64,000 bases of DNA from Geomonas edaphica (lineage in GTDB: Bacteria > Desulfobacterota > Desulfuromonadia > Geobacterales > Geobacteraceae): NCBI RefSeq assembly GCF_004917075.1, contig NZ_SSYB01000004.1, positions 770,546 to 834,545 of the forward strand. The letters are read 5' to 3'. This document shows positions 22,345 to 30,808 of this stretch, piece after piece. The stretch's first letter is position 1; each line of letters opens with the position of its first letter. Below the pieces are notes generated by a model. It was not told the origin of the DNA, did not search any database, and worked only from the letters and a program-made list of their open reading frames with translations. Made by a program: the position numbers and the translations under genes.

Positions 22345-24666
22345 ATGACGACTGAAGAGAAGATCGAAAAGAAGGAAAAGGTTACCAAGGAAGTGAAGGG
22401 GATGGCCTTCGGCGCCGCCGGGATCTTCCTGTTCGTGGCGCTCGCCTCCTACCACGGCGAGGACCTCTCCTTCAACAGCGTCTCCACGCTCACCCAGACC
22501 CGGAACCTCGGGGGACGCTTCGGTGCCGAGCTGGCGGACTTCTTCCTGCAGCTCTTCGGGCTTGCCTCCTACATCTTCCCCTGCAACCTGATCTACCTCG
22601 CCTACCGCTCCTTCACCTCGGACCCGGTCCGCTGGCGGCGCTACAAGGCCGTCGGCTTCGTCCTGCTGGTGGTCTCGGTCGCGGGGCTTTTCGCCTTCAA
22701 CCTGCAGTTCACCGAGTTCCTGGGGCAGCGTGTTCCGACCGGCGGCTTCATCGGCTTCCAGAGTTCCGCCCTTTTGAAGCGTGCCTTCGGCACGGTCGGC
22801 GCGCTCCTCATCCTCCTCCCGATGCTGGCGGCTAGCGCCATGTTACTTTCCCGCTTCTCCTTCGTCCTCTTCGCCAACTGGTGGATGACGGCGCTGAAGG
22901 ATAGCTGGGAAAAGAGCAAGCAGCGCCGGGCACTCGCGCGCGAGCTAGCCTCGGAGAAGGAAAAGGAAGAAAAGCCCAGGCAGCACGCGGCACCGGTCAT
23001 CAAGCCTGCCGTTGTGCCGCCGCCGGTTCCCGCGCCGGTGGCCAAGAAGGAAAAGAAGAGGGACGAGAAGAAGAGCGAGCCGGTGCAGGAGGCCTTCGAT
23101 TTCATCAAGGCCGAAGGGGACTTCAAGACTCCGCCGCTTTCCCTGCTTGATCCTCCGCCCGAGGGGGCGAAGCGCCAGGACAAGGAAACCCTCACCATGA
23201 ACGCGCGGCTCATGGAGAAGAAGCTGAAGGACTTCGGCGTGGAAGGGGAGGTGGTGGAGATCTGCCCCGGCCCGGTCATCACCATGTACGAGTTCTCTCC
23301 CGGCCCCGGCATCAAGGTGAGCCGCATCGCCGGCCTGCAGGACGACCTGACCATGGCGCTGCAGGCGCACTCTATACGCATCGTGGCCCCGATCCCGGGC
23401 AAGGGGGTCGTCGGTATCGAGCTTCCCAACCGGGAGCGCGATATGGTGTCGCTGCGCGAGATCTTCAACTCGGAGCAGTTCCACAAGGGGAAGATGAAGC
23501 TCCCGATGGCGCTCGGCAAGGACATCGCCGGCACGCCGCTCGTTACCGACTTGGCCAAGATGCCTCACCTCCTAGTCGCCGGCGCCACCGGTTCCGGTAA
23601 ATCGGTCGCCATCAACACGATGATCCTGTCGCTTCTGTACACCTCGACTCCCAACGACGTCAGGATCATCATGGTCGATCCGAAGATGCTGGAACTCTCG
23701 GTCTATGAGGGTATCCCGCACCTCCTGCTCCCGGTGGTCACCAACCCCAAGAAGGCGGCTCTCGCGCTCAAGTGGGCCGTCGAGGAGATGGGGCGGCGCT
23801 ACCGCCTCATGTCGGACAAGGGGGTCAGGAATATCGATTCCTACAACCGCGAGCTGGAGCGGCAGGAGAAGGAAGAGGCCGAGAACCGCGCGCGCGAGAC
23901 CGTCGTGGTCGAGGAGATCGACGAGGCCGATCACCTGGATGACCCGGAGGACATGGAGGCGCGCGAGGCGGCCATCCAGGCGTTCCTGGCCAAGGAAGAG
24001 CAGCTGGAGCACGGCCACCTCCCCTACATCGTGGTCATCGTCGACGAGCTTGCCGACCTGATGATGGTGGCCGGCCGCGAGATCGAGGAGTCCATCGCCC
24101 GTCTGGCCCAGATGGCACGTGCCGCCGGCATCCACCTGATCCTCGCCACCCAGCGCCCGTCGGTCGATGTCATCACCGGCCTCATCAAGGCAAACTTCCC
24201 GGCCAGGATCTCCTTCCAGGTCTCCTCTAAGATCGACTCTCGCACCATCCTGGACTGCAACGGCGCCGAGTCGCTTCTGGGCGCGGGCGACATGCTCTTC
24301 CTCCCGCCGGGGACCTCGAAGATGATCCGCTCCCACGGCGCCTTCGTCTCCGACGCCGAGGTGCAGCGCGTGGTCGAGTTCCTGAAGAAGCAGGGGAAAC
24401 CGGTCTACGAGAAGTCGATCCTGGAGATGAAGGCTAGCGACGAGAAGGGAGGGGGCGACGAGGACGAGGATATCGACGAGCGCTACGACGACGCCCTGGC
24501 CCTGGTGGCCGAGGCGAAGCAGGCCTCGATCTCCATGATCCAGCGCCGCCTGAGGATCGGCTACAACCGCGCCGCCCGCATCATCGAGAAGATGGAGCAG
24601 GAAGGGGTGATCGGCCCCTCCGACGGCACCAGCAAGCCCCGCGAAGTTTTCATCAACAAGATTTAG
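22345..24666 (+). CDS. ftsK: DNA translocase FtsK
   Basis: The 773-residue protein has four membrane segments in the first 190 residues, a charged/proline linker and a RecA-like motor with Walker A GATGSGKS at about residues 413-420. [19 protein letters not shown] is the Walker B region and [18 protein letters not shown]-like sequence ([15 protein letters not shown]) follows. The C-terminal winged-helix gamma domain ([25 protein letters not shown]) reads KOPS sites. FtsK pumps DNA at the septum and activates chromosome-dimer resolution. An unusual acidic insert ([20 protein letters not shown]) lies in the motor. The ribosome site is weak, so the start is not certain. Confidence 0.95.
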   Translation: MTTEEKIEKKEKVTKEVKGMAFGAAGIFLFVALASYHGEDLSFNSVSTLTQTRNLGGRFGAELADFFLQLFGLASYIFPCNLIYLAYRSFTSDPVRWRRYKAVGFVLLVVSVAGLFAFNLQFTEFLGQRVPTGGFIGFQSSALLKRAFGTVGALLILLPMLAASAMLLSRFSFVLFANWWMTALKDSWEKSKQRRALARELASEKEKEEKPRQHAAPVIKPAVVPPPVPAPVAKKEKKRDEKKSEPVQEAFDFIKAEGDFKTPPLSLLDPPPEGAKRQDKETLTMNARLMEKKLKDFGVEGEVVEICPGPVITMYEFSPGPGIKVSRIAGLQDDLTMALQAHSIRIVAPIPGKGVVGIELPNRERDMVSLREIFNSEQFHKGKMKLPMALGKDIAGTPLVTDLAKMPHLLVAGATGSGKSVAINTMILSLLYTSTPNDVRIIMVDPKMLELSVYEGIPHLLLPVVTNPKKAALALKWAVEEMGRRYRLMSDKGVRNIDSYNRELERQEKEEAENRARETVVVEEIDEADHLDDPEDMEAREAAIQAFLAKEEQLEHGHLPYIVVIVDELADLMMVAGREIEESIARLAQMARAAGIHLILATQRPSVDVITGLIKANFPARISFQVSSKIDSRTILDCNGAESLLGAGDMLFLPPGTSKMIRSHGAFVSDAEVQRVVEFLKKQGKPVYEKSILEMKASDEKGGGDEDEDIDERYDDALALVAEAKQASISMIQRRLRIGYNRAARIIEKMEQEGVIGPSDGTSKPREVFINKI

Positions 24667-24667
24667 C

Positions 24668-24697
24668 AGGGGACCGGCTCCGCAGGTGCCTGTCCCC
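24668..24697. repeat. Short AGGGGAC/GTCCCCCT hairpin
   Basis: AGGGGAC and GTCCCCCT form a stem around a loop rich in GC, between ftsK and the ACT-domain gene. It ends before the AAGGAGG ribosome site of that gene and resembles the hairpin at 20581-20596. It could be a weak attenuator or a dispersed repeat. Confidence 0.45.
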
Positions 24698-24713
24698 CTA
24701 ACAAGGAGGCCCA

Positions 24714-25280
24714 ATGAACCTTTGTCGCAAGCCCAACCTGGCTCATTTCGCCATCACCATTATCGGTAAGGACCGCACCGGCATCGTGGCGGACACCTCC
24801 GAGGTGTTGTACAAGCTCGGCTGCAATGTCGAGGACTCCAGCTGTACCATGCTGGGGGGCGAGTTTGCCATGATCCTGATCGTCGCCCACGAGAAGCCCT
24901 TCTCCAAGAAGAAGCTCGAGGAGGAGTTTGCCCTTAAGACCGCGGGGACCGGCCTTTCCGCCTTCGTCCGCGCGCTGAAGGATGACGAGGTCTGCTACCA
25001 GGGGCCGGAAGGGGAGCTCTGCCTCATCTCGGTCTACGGCTCGGACAAGACGGGCATCGTCTACCGCGTCACCCGCGAACTTGCCGACCGCGGCGTGAGC
25101 ATCACCGACCTCAACACGAAGTTGATCGGCAAGCCCACGGACCCGGTCTATGTGCTCGTGCTCGAGGCCGCGCTCCCGCAGGGGCTCACGGTGGAGGATG
25201 CTTCCGCCCTCCTGGAAAAACTGAAAAAGGAGTTGAGCGTAGAGATCTCGGTCCGTCTCATAACACCGGTCTCCCTCTGA
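24714..25280 (+). CDS. Two-ACT-domain regulatory protein, GcvR-like
   Basis: The 188-residue protein consists of two ACT domains (about 10-85 and 98-180), each opening with I(I/Y)GxD(R/K)TGIV, the ligand-binding turn. This layout is shared with GcvR, which inhibits the glycine-cleavage activator GcvA, and with other amino-acid sensing proteins. No DNA-binding domain is present, so it must act through a partner. AAGGAGG precedes the ATG. It lies between ftsK and def; no glycine-cleavage genes are nearby, so the specific role is open. Confidence 0.82.
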   Translation: MNLCRKPNLAHFAITIIGKDRTGIVADTSEVLYKLGCNVEDSSCTMLGGEFAMILIVAHEKPFSKKKLEEEFALKTAGTGLSAFVRALKDDEVCYQGPEGELCLISVYGSDKTGIVYRVTRELADRGVSITDLNTKLIGKPTDPVYVLVLEAALPQGLTVEDASALLEKLKKELSVEISVRLITPVSL

Positions 25281-25287
25281 TCTTTAT

Positions 25288-25794
25288 ATGGCAGTCAAAG
25301 AGATAGTTACCTACCCCGATCCCATTCTGAAGCAGGTCTGCGCCCCGGTGCAGGCCATAGACGATGAGGTCAAAAAGCTCATCGAAGACCTAGTGGACAC
25401 CATGCACGCCGGACCCGGTTCGGTCGGCGTCGCCGCGCCGCAGATCGGCGTGTCGATGCGGGTCTGTGTGATCGACGTCTCCAAGAACCGGCACGGCAAG
25501 GAGAACAACCACGGCCTGTTGCTGATGATCAACCCGGAGATCGTCTCGAAAAGCGGCGCCGCCGTGATGCGGGAAGGGTGCATGAGCGTCCCGGACTACA
25601 CCGGCGACGTCGAGCGCGCCACCGAGCTCACCTTGCGCTTCACCGAGCCCGACGGCAACGTGCGCGAGTTCGATGCCTCCGGTTTCGAGGCGGTCGCCAT
25701 CCAGCACGAGATGGATCACCTGGACGGCTTTTTGTTCCTGGACCGTATCGCCTCGCTGAAGACCGGCCTGTTCAGACGCAAGAACTACAAATAG
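25288..25794 (+). CDS. def: Peptide deformylase
   Basis: The 168-residue protein has the three deformylase motifs: GVAAPQIG (47-54), EGCMS with metal ligand C98, and HEMDH with H140, E141 and H144. The enzyme removes the formyl group from new proteins with Fe2+ or another metal at the site. EGCMS instead of EGCLS is a common variant. The start follows the upstream gene by seven bases, so it is in the same unit. Formyltransferase (fmt), its usual neighbour, is not next to it. Confidence 0.96.
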   Translation: MAVKEIVTYPDPILKQVCAPVQAIDDEVKKLIEDLVDTMHAGPGSVGVAAPQIGVSMRVCVIDVSKNRHGKENNHGLLLMINPEIVSKSGAAVMREGCMSVPDYTGDVERATELTLRFTEPDGNVREFDASGFEAVAIQHEMDHLDGFLFLDRIASLKTGLFRRKNYK

Positions 25795-25798
25795 AGCG

Positions 25799-25835
25799 CG
25801 CCCCCTCCCTAACCCTCCCCCTCCGGGGGAGGGGA
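25799..25835. repeat. C-rich palindromic repeat
   Basis: CCCCCTCCCTAACCC then CTCCCCCTCC and GGGGGAGGGG, a classic copy of the family at 13424, 22288, 32704 and 63640. Confidence 0.65.
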
Positions 25836-25862
25836 TGTTAACGGCCAGCTTCTGGATCTTCT

Positions 25863-26579
25863 ATGAAACCGCTTCTCATAACATCGGCGCTGCTCTTCGC
25901 CGCGTCGGTCCGGCGCCCGGTCTTCGTGGTGGCGCTTGCCTGCAGCCTCGCCTATCTTGCCTCGCGCGGCGTGGCGCTCGGGCGTCTACCGCTCATCGGG
26001 CCGCAGGATACCCTTGCCTTCTTCTCCGGCTCGATCGGCCTCATGGCGCTCCCCTTCGTCTATGACCGTCGGCTCTCCGGCGTGCGCTGGTTTTGCTGGG
26101 GATGCGGGGGGCTCGCGGCGCTCTTCGCCGTACTGGCACTTCCCTTCCCGACACTGAACATGCCACTTCCCCCCGTCCTCGATACCTACTGGTTCGAGCT
26201 GCACGTGGCGCTCGCATTCTTCGCCTATGCCCTGTTCGGCATTGCGGCGCTGCTTGGGGGGCTGTTTCTGCGCGGCGCGGGGCGGCCGGTGCTCGATCTG
26301 CAGTATCGGGCGGCGCTGGTCGGGTACAGCTTTTTCTCGCTCTCCATGGTCTGCGGCGGCATCTGGGGGTATTACGCCTGGGGCACCTACTGGCTCTGGA
26401 CCGCGAAGGAGCTCTGGACCTCGATTCTCTGGATGTTCTACTCGCTCTACCTGCACCTGCGCCTGAAGGGACCGGCATGGGAGCGCGGCTTTGCCTGGCT
26501 CGGGATCGCGGGCTTCGCCATCACGCTCTTCACCTACCTCGGCGTCAGCATGCTCATGCGGAGCTCGCACAGCTTTTAA
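25863..26579 (+). CDS. Cytochrome c assembly protein, CcsA/HemX-like
   Basis: The 238-residue membrane protein has about seven or eight hydrophobic segments. It carries the tryptophan-rich haem-handling region in the form WGTYWLWTAKELWTS at about 178-192. CcsA proteins usually show WxWD at this point; here the Asp is replaced by Thr. The family presents haem to periplasmic apocytochromes with ResB (system II). The resB-like gene follows after 42 bases. The altered motif may mark a HemX-like branch. The ribosome site is weak. Confidence 0.8.
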   Translation: MKPLLITSALLFAASVRRPVFVVALACSLAYLASRGVALGRLPLIGPQDTLAFFSGSIGLMALPFVYDRRLSGVRWFCWGCGGLAALFAVLALPFPTLNMPLPPVLDTYWFELHVALAFFAYALFGIAALLGGLFLRGAGRPVLDLQYRAALVGYSFFSLSMVCGGIWGYYAWGTYWLWTAKELWTSILWMFYSLYLHLRLKGPAWERGFAWLGIAGFAITLFTYLGVSMLMRSSHSF

Positions 26580-26606
26580 GTCGGACCGGTCTGACCGGTC
26601 TGACAA
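26580..26606. repeat. Three tandem 9-bp GTCNGACCG units
   Basis: GTCGGACCG, GTCTGACCG and GTCTGACAA follow each other between the ccsA-like and resB-like genes. The same nonamer type is repeated five times at 43538-43582. Confidence 0.7.
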
Positions 26607-26621
26607 AAGAGGAAAACGCCC

Positions 26622-27299
26622 TTGCTGAAAAAACTCTACGCCACCTTCTGCTCGCTGAACTTAGGCCTCTGGCTCATGACCGGCGTCATGGTCACTCTGG
26701 CCATAGGCTCCTTCTCGAAGGCGAGTTCCGAGGGGGGCGGGTTGAATGACATGCCGCTCCTTTTCTGGCTGCAGAGGGCACCGCTTGGCTACTCCTGGTG
26801 GCTCTGGCTCTGCATCGCCTGCATCGCGGTCCTTTTCGTGAACGCGCTCGTCTGCTCCATCGACGCCCTCAGGAAAAAGGGGCGCAGCGTGGCGCCGCAC
26901 CTCATGCACGCGGGCTTCCTGCTCATCGTCCTTGCCCACCTGCTCTCCGCCTACGGCGGTTTCAAGCAACAGCTGCAGCTCCCCCAGGGGGATTCCTTCG
27001 GGTTCCCGGACGGCGAGCGGGTCGTGGTGGAGCGGATCACCGGTGACGTCGGGCCGATGGGGATGATGAGCGGCTACCGCGCCGACCTGCGCACGGCGGA
27101 CGGGGTGCACGGCGTGCAGCCGAATCACCCCCTCTTCCACAAGGGATACGGCATCTACATAAAGGACGTGGCGCTAAGCCCTGTGCCGGTGGCGCTCTTC
27201 GAGGTGCACCGGGAACCGGGAGCGTTGGCTGCGTTCGTGGGGGCTTTACTCTTTACGGTGGGGAACTTGATGCTGCTCGCGCAGCGCAGGGGGAGATGA
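26622..27299 (+). CDS. ResB-like cytochrome c biogenesis protein (short form)
   Basis: The 225-residue protein opens with the ResB hallmark CSLNLGLWLM and has a second and third membrane segment (WWLWLCIACIAVLFVNALVCS, HLMHAGFLLIVLAHLLSAYGG), a periplasmic loop and a last membrane segment near the end. ResB works with CcsA in haem delivery. This form is about half the length of classical ResB. Translation starts at TTG after AGAGGAAAA. It is paired with the CcsA-like gene upstream and closed by a terminator. Confidence 0.82.
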   Translation: MLKKLYATFCSLNLGLWLMTGVMVTLAIGSFSKASSEGGGLNDMPLLFWLQRAPLGYSWWLWLCIACIAVLFVNALVCSIDALRKKGRSVAPHLMHAGFLLIVLAHLLSAYGGFKQQLQLPQGDSFGFPDGERVVVERITGDVGPMGMMSGYRADLRTADGVHGVQPNHPLFHKGYGIYIKDVALSPVPVALFEVHREPGALAAFVGALLFTVGNLMLLAQRRGR

Positions 27300-27304
27300 A
27301 ACGG

Positions 27305-27331
27305 AAAGGGGCGCCTTGCGGCGCCCCTTTT
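27305..27331. terminator. Bidirectional terminator after resB-like gene
   Basis: AAAGGGGCGCC pairs with GGCGCCCCTTT across TTGC, with A- and T-rich flanks. It lies between the converging resB-like and cyclophilin genes. Confidence 0.92.
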
Positions 27332-27333
27332 GA

Positions 27334-27915
27334 TTACTTGATCACCTTCATGTCCTTGATCACCACCGGCTGCACCGGGACGTCCGGCATCCCGTTGGAA
27401 CCGATACCGGTCCTCGTTGCGGCGATCTTGTCGACCACGTCCATCCCCTCGACTACCTTGCCAAAGACGGCGTAACCGTAACCCATCGGACCGGCCATGG
27501 GCTGGTGGTTCAGAAACTTGTTGTCCACCACGTTGATGAAGAACTGGGCGGTGGCCGAATCGACCACGTTGGTGCGCGCCATGGCGAGGGTGCCGCGCTC
27601 GTTTTTGACGCCGTTGGCGGCCTCATTCTTGATCGGTGCCTTGGTCGGCTTCTGCTCTAGGTTCTGGGTGAAGCCGCCACCCTGGATCATGAACCCGGGA
27701 ATGACGCGATGGAAGATGGTTCCCTTGTAGAAGCCGCTCTTCGCGTAGTCGAGGAAGTTCTTGACGGAGATCGGCGCCTCTTTCTGGAACAGTTCGACCT
27801 TCACGTTCCCCTGGTTGGTCTCGATGAGCACTACCGGGTTCTTCGCTTCAGCTGCCATGGCACCGCCGGCGAGAAAGAGCCCGAGCACCAACGCATGTAT
27901 GAATCTCTTCAGCAT
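27334..27915 (-). CDS. Peptidyl-prolyl cis-trans isomerase, cyclophilin type, exported
   Basis: The 193-residue protein starts at [18 protein letters not shown] after GAGGAGG; a longer reading adds 17 residues without a ribosome site. A signal peptide ends at AMA. The cyclophilin core shows [22 protein letters not shown] and a C-terminal [15 protein letters not shown]. The enzyme catalyses proline isomerisation during folding of periplasmic proteins, such as cytochromes. Confidence 0.93.
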   Translation of the reverse strand: MLKRFIHALVLGLFLAGGAMAAEAKNPVVLIETNQGNVKVELFQKEAPISVKNFLDYAKSGFYKGTIFHRVIPGFMIQGGGFTQNLEQKPTKAPIKNEAANGVKNERGTLAMARTNVVDSATAQFFINVVDNKFLNHQPMAGPMGYGYAVFGKVVEGMDVVDKIAATRTGIGSNGMPDVPVQPVVIKDMKVIK

Positions 27916-28013
27916 GTTTTCGTACCTCCTCTGAGATTGGAAATGGGTGGCATCCTTATAAGCCAATAACCGTCGCCGGTCAACCTTTCCAGTTGATTAG
28001 GGCAAGTTAAGGG

Positions 28014-28042
28014 TTGACAGATCGGGCGGCGCCATGGAAAAT
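28014..28042 (+). promoter_or_regulatory. Candidate promoter of the phosphohexomutase gene
   Basis: TTGACA (28014-28019) and GAAAAT (28037-28042) are 17 bases apart; the gene starts 33 bases further on. Confidence 0.45.
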
Positions 28043-28074
28043 GCGCAGTCATTAATATAAAAGGGAGGATTCTC

Positions 28075-29484
28075 TTGCAGATACAATTCGGCACCGACGG
28101 TTGGCGCGGCGTGATCGCGGACACCTTCACCTTCGAAAACCTGTCGCTGGTGGCGCAGGCGACCATGGACTACATGCACCGGGAGGGGCTTGCCGGGAAG
28201 GGGCTGGTGATCGGCTACGACCGCCGTTTTCTCTCCAGGGAGTTTGCCGAGCGCGTGGCGGCGATAGCCGCTGCCAACGGCATCAAGACCTGGCTTTCCG
28301 AAGGCTACACACCTACCCCAGCCCTTTCTTGGGCCGTGCACGAAAAAAATACCGGCGCGGGGATCATGATCACGGCGAGCCACAACCCTCCCCGTTACAA
28401 CGGTTTCAAAGTGAAGGAGTCCTTCGGCGGGTCCGCGCGCCCCTCGACCACCAAGGTCCTGGAACAGATGGTTGCAGAAAATATCGCCGCGGCGCGCCCG
28501 GTGCAGGCAACGACGCTTGCCGAGGCGCTGGCCACGGGGCAGGTGGAGCTATTCGATGCCGTCGCCCCCTACCTGGCCCAGCTCAGGCGCTACGTCGACC
28601 TGGAGCTGATTCGCTCATCCGGCATCAAGGCCGTGGTAGACCCCATGTTCGGTGCGGGATGCGGCGTGCTCCCCACCCTCGTCCCGGGCATTGAAGAGAT
28701 CCACGGCATTGAGAACCCCACCTTCGGGGGGCACCCTCCCGAGCCGATCGCCGAGCACCTGGGCGAACTGACTGCGCTGGTGCAGGGGGGGGCGTTCCAG
28801 GTTGGCCTCGCGCTGGACGGCGATGCGGACCGGATCGGCGCCATTGACGAGACCGGCGAGTTCTTCTCGTCGCACCGTATCTTCACCGTGTTGCTGCGCC
28901 ACCTGTACGAGAGGAAGGGGCTGCGCGGTGCCGTAGTGAAGACGGTATCCACCACGCAGATGATCGACCTTTTGGCCCGGAAGTACGACCTGCGGCTCTT
29001 CGAGACCCAGATCGGCTTCAAGCACATTTGCGAGATGATGCTCGACAACGACATCCTGATGGGGGGCGAAGAGTCCGGCGGCCTCGGCGTTAAGGGGCAC
29101 ATCCCAGAGCGCGACGGCATCCTGATGGCGCTTTTGCTGCTCGAGGCGATGGCGATGAGCGGCAAGGGGCTGCGTGCGCTCCTCGAGGAGACCATGAACG
29201 AGATCGGACACTTCCACTACTCGCGCATCGACCTCCCCATAGACGGCGAAGCAAAGAAGGCCCTTTACGAGAAGCTGCAGACCGGGGATATCAACAGCAT
29301 CGCAGGTTTTGACGTCGCAGGGCGCAATTTCAGCGATGGTTTCAAGTTCATCTTTGAGGACGGCGCCTGGCTGCTCATCCGTCCTTCCGGGACCGAGCCG
29401 GTGCTTAGGCTCTACAGCGAGGCGGGTGATCCCGCCAAGGTGGCGCTGCTTCTGGACGCTGCGAAAGGTATTGCGAGCGTGTAA
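28075..29484 (+). CDS. Phosphoglucomutase / phosphomannomutase family protein
   Basis: The 469-residue protein has the four-domain alpha-D-phosphohexomutase layout. The phosphoserine loop is TASHNPPRYNGFK at about residues 100-112, the Mg site is DGDADRIG near 246-253, the sugar loop is GGEESGGLG, and the phosphate loop RPSGTEPVLRLY is near 443. It interconverts hexose 1- and 6-phosphates for glycogen and surface polysaccharide. A TTG start follows GGGAGG. Whether it prefers glucose, mannose or glucosamine phosphate cannot be decided by eye; GGEESGGLG fits PGM/PMM better than GlmM. Confidence 0.92.
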   Translation: MQIQFGTDGWRGVIADTFTFENLSLVAQATMDYMHREGLAGKGLVIGYDRRFLSREFAERVAAIAAANGIKTWLSEGYTPTPALSWAVHEKNTGAGIMITASHNPPRYNGFKVKESFGGSARPSTTKVLEQMVAENIAAARPVQATTLAEALATGQVELFDAVAPYLAQLRRYVDLELIRSSGIKAVVDPMFGAGCGVLPTLVPGIEEIHGIENPTFGGHPPEPIAEHLGELTALVQGGAFQVGLALDGDADRIGAIDETGEFFSSHRIFTVLLRHLYERKGLRGAVVKTVSTTQMIDLLARKYDLRLFETQIGFKHICEMMLDNDILMGGEESGGLGVKGHIPERDGILMALLLLEAMAMSGKGLRALLEETMNEIGHFHYSRIDLPIDGEAKKALYEKLQTGDINSIAGFDVAGRNFSDGFKFIFEDGAWLLIRPSGTEPVLRLYSEAGDPAKVALLLDAAKGIASV

Positions 29485-29511
29485 GGGGCGGTTATCGCTC
29501 AGGCAATTACC

Positions 29512-29540
29512 TTGAAATGGCTGAACGCTTCTGTTATAGA
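29512..29540 (+). promoter_or_regulatory. Candidate promoter of mglBA
   Basis: TTGAAA (29512-29517) is followed after 17 bases by TATAGA (29535-29540). The mglB start lies 40 bases downstream. Confidence 0.6.
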
Positions 29541-29579
29541 TAAGCTTCGCATCAACAGTACCTGCCCAAGGAGCCATTC

Positions 29580-30071
29580 ATGTCGAATCCTCAGTTGATT
29601 ATGTACGATGAGGAATTCAAACAGATAAACGTAGTGCTTGAGAAGCTGCTGCGCGAAGCCAACGCCAAAGTCATCTTCCTGGTCGACAAGAACGGCCAGT
29701 TGATTACCGGCTGCGGTGAGACAGAGCGCTTTGACACTACCTCGCTCGCCTCGCTCACCGCAGGCAACATCGCGGCGACCGGTGGCCTCGCCAAGCTGAT
29801 CGGCGAGAAGGAGTTCTCCATCCTCTTCCATGAGGGTGAGAAGGACAACCTGCACATCTCTATCGTGGCGGGAAGGGTGATCCTGGTGGTGCTCTTCGAT
29901 ACCAGATCATCGCTGGGGCTCGTCAGGCTGAGGGTGAAGAAGGCGTCGGAGGAGTTGACCTCTATCTTCACCAAGCTTTTGGAGAAGAGCGAGGAGAAGG
30001 AGAAGAGCGGTGACAGCGAGTTCCCCTTCGCCGAAATCACCGACGACGATATCGACAACCTGTTTAGCTAG
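29580..30071 (+). CDS. mglB: Roadblock/LC7-domain protein, MglB-like
   Basis: The 163-residue protein has a roadblock fold (INVVLEKLLREANAKVIFLVDKNGQLIT ... LASLTAGNIAATGGLAKLIGE). MglB is the GTPase-activating partner of MglA and marks a cell pole in Myxococcus and related bacteria. It directly precedes mglA. A charged tail (KSEEKEKSGDSEFPFAEITD) extends past the core and ends in acidic DDDIDNLFS; its role is unknown. AAGGAG precedes the ATG. Confidence 0.9.
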   Translation: MSNPQLIMYDEEFKQINVVLEKLLREANAKVIFLVDKNGQLITGCGETERFDTTSLASLTAGNIAATGGLAKLIGEKEFSILFHEGEKDNLHISIVAGRVILVVLFDTRSSLGLVRLRVKKASEELTSIFTKLLEKSEEKEKSGDSEFPFAEITDDDIDNLFS

Positions 30072-30097
30072 GCAGTAACTATAAGAGGTAAAGCCGG

Positions 30098-30685
30098 ATG
30101 TCTTTCATCAACTACGCTTCTCGAGAAATCAACTGCAAGATCGTCTACTACGGCCCGGGGCTCTGCGGCAAGACGACGAACCTGCAGTACGTTTACCAGA
30201 AGACCGCCGCTGACGCGAAAGGGAAGATGATCAGTCTTGCGACCGAGACCGAGCGCACCCTTTTCTTCGATTTTCTTCCTCTCGCCCTGGGCGAGATCCG
30301 CGGTTTCAAAACCCGCTTCCATCTGTACACCGTCCCCGGGCAGGTCTTCTACGACGCGTCGAGAAAGCTGATCCTGAAGGGTGTGGACGGCGTGGTGTTC
30401 GTGGCCGATTCCCAGGAAGAGAGGATGGACGCCAACATCGAGAGCGTCGAGAACCTGCGCATCAACCTGATCGAGCAGGGTTACGATCTGGACAAGATCC
30501 CCTACGTGGTCCAGTACAACAAGCGCGACCTCCCGAACGTGGTGAGCGTGGATGAGCTGCGCCGCGAGCTGAACCCGACCGGCGTGCCAGAATTCGAGGC
30601 CTGCGCCACCACCGGCGAAGGGGTCTTCGAGACGCTGAAGGCGATCGCCAAGCTGATCCTGTTCGACCTGAAGAAAGGGAAGTAG
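30098..30685 (+). CDS. mglA: Ras-like GTPase MglA
   Basis: The 195-residue protein has the MglA P-loop [12 protein letters not shown], the switch II-like [18 protein letters not shown] with the MglA-specific lack of a normal DxxG, and the base-recognition motif NKRDLP. MglA controls front-rear polarity, driving motility or pilus switching; in Geobacter-type cells the likely targets are type IV pili, chemotaxis or secretion at the pole. It follows mglB with 26 bases between and GAGG before the start. A strong terminator closes the pair. Confidence 0.94.
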   Translation: MSFINYASREINCKIVYYGPGLCGKTTNLQYVYQKTAADAKGKMISLATETERTLFFDFLPLALGEIRGFKTRFHLYTVPGQVFYDASRKLILKGVDGVVFVADSQEERMDANIESVENLRINLIEQGYDLDKIPYVVQYNKRDLPNVVSVDELRRELNPTGVPEFEACATTGEGVFETLKAIAKLILFDLKKGK

Positions 30686-30723
30686 GCAGAGCCGCCAGGA
30701 TGGCGGTTGCGAGATAAAGAGAA

Positions 30724-30760
30724 GGGGGCGCCGGATAAACCGGCGCCCCCTTTTATTTTT
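30724..30760. terminator. Intrinsic terminator after mglA
   Basis: GGGGGCGCCGG pairs perfectly with CCGGCGCCCCC across ATAAA and is followed by TTTTATTTTT. It closes mglBA; on the other strand the flank is less T-rich. Confidence 0.93.
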
Positions 30761-30808
30761 GCTGGCGTGAAAGGATCGCGGCTGTGGCAAGAGTGTTAGG
30801 GCGAATGA

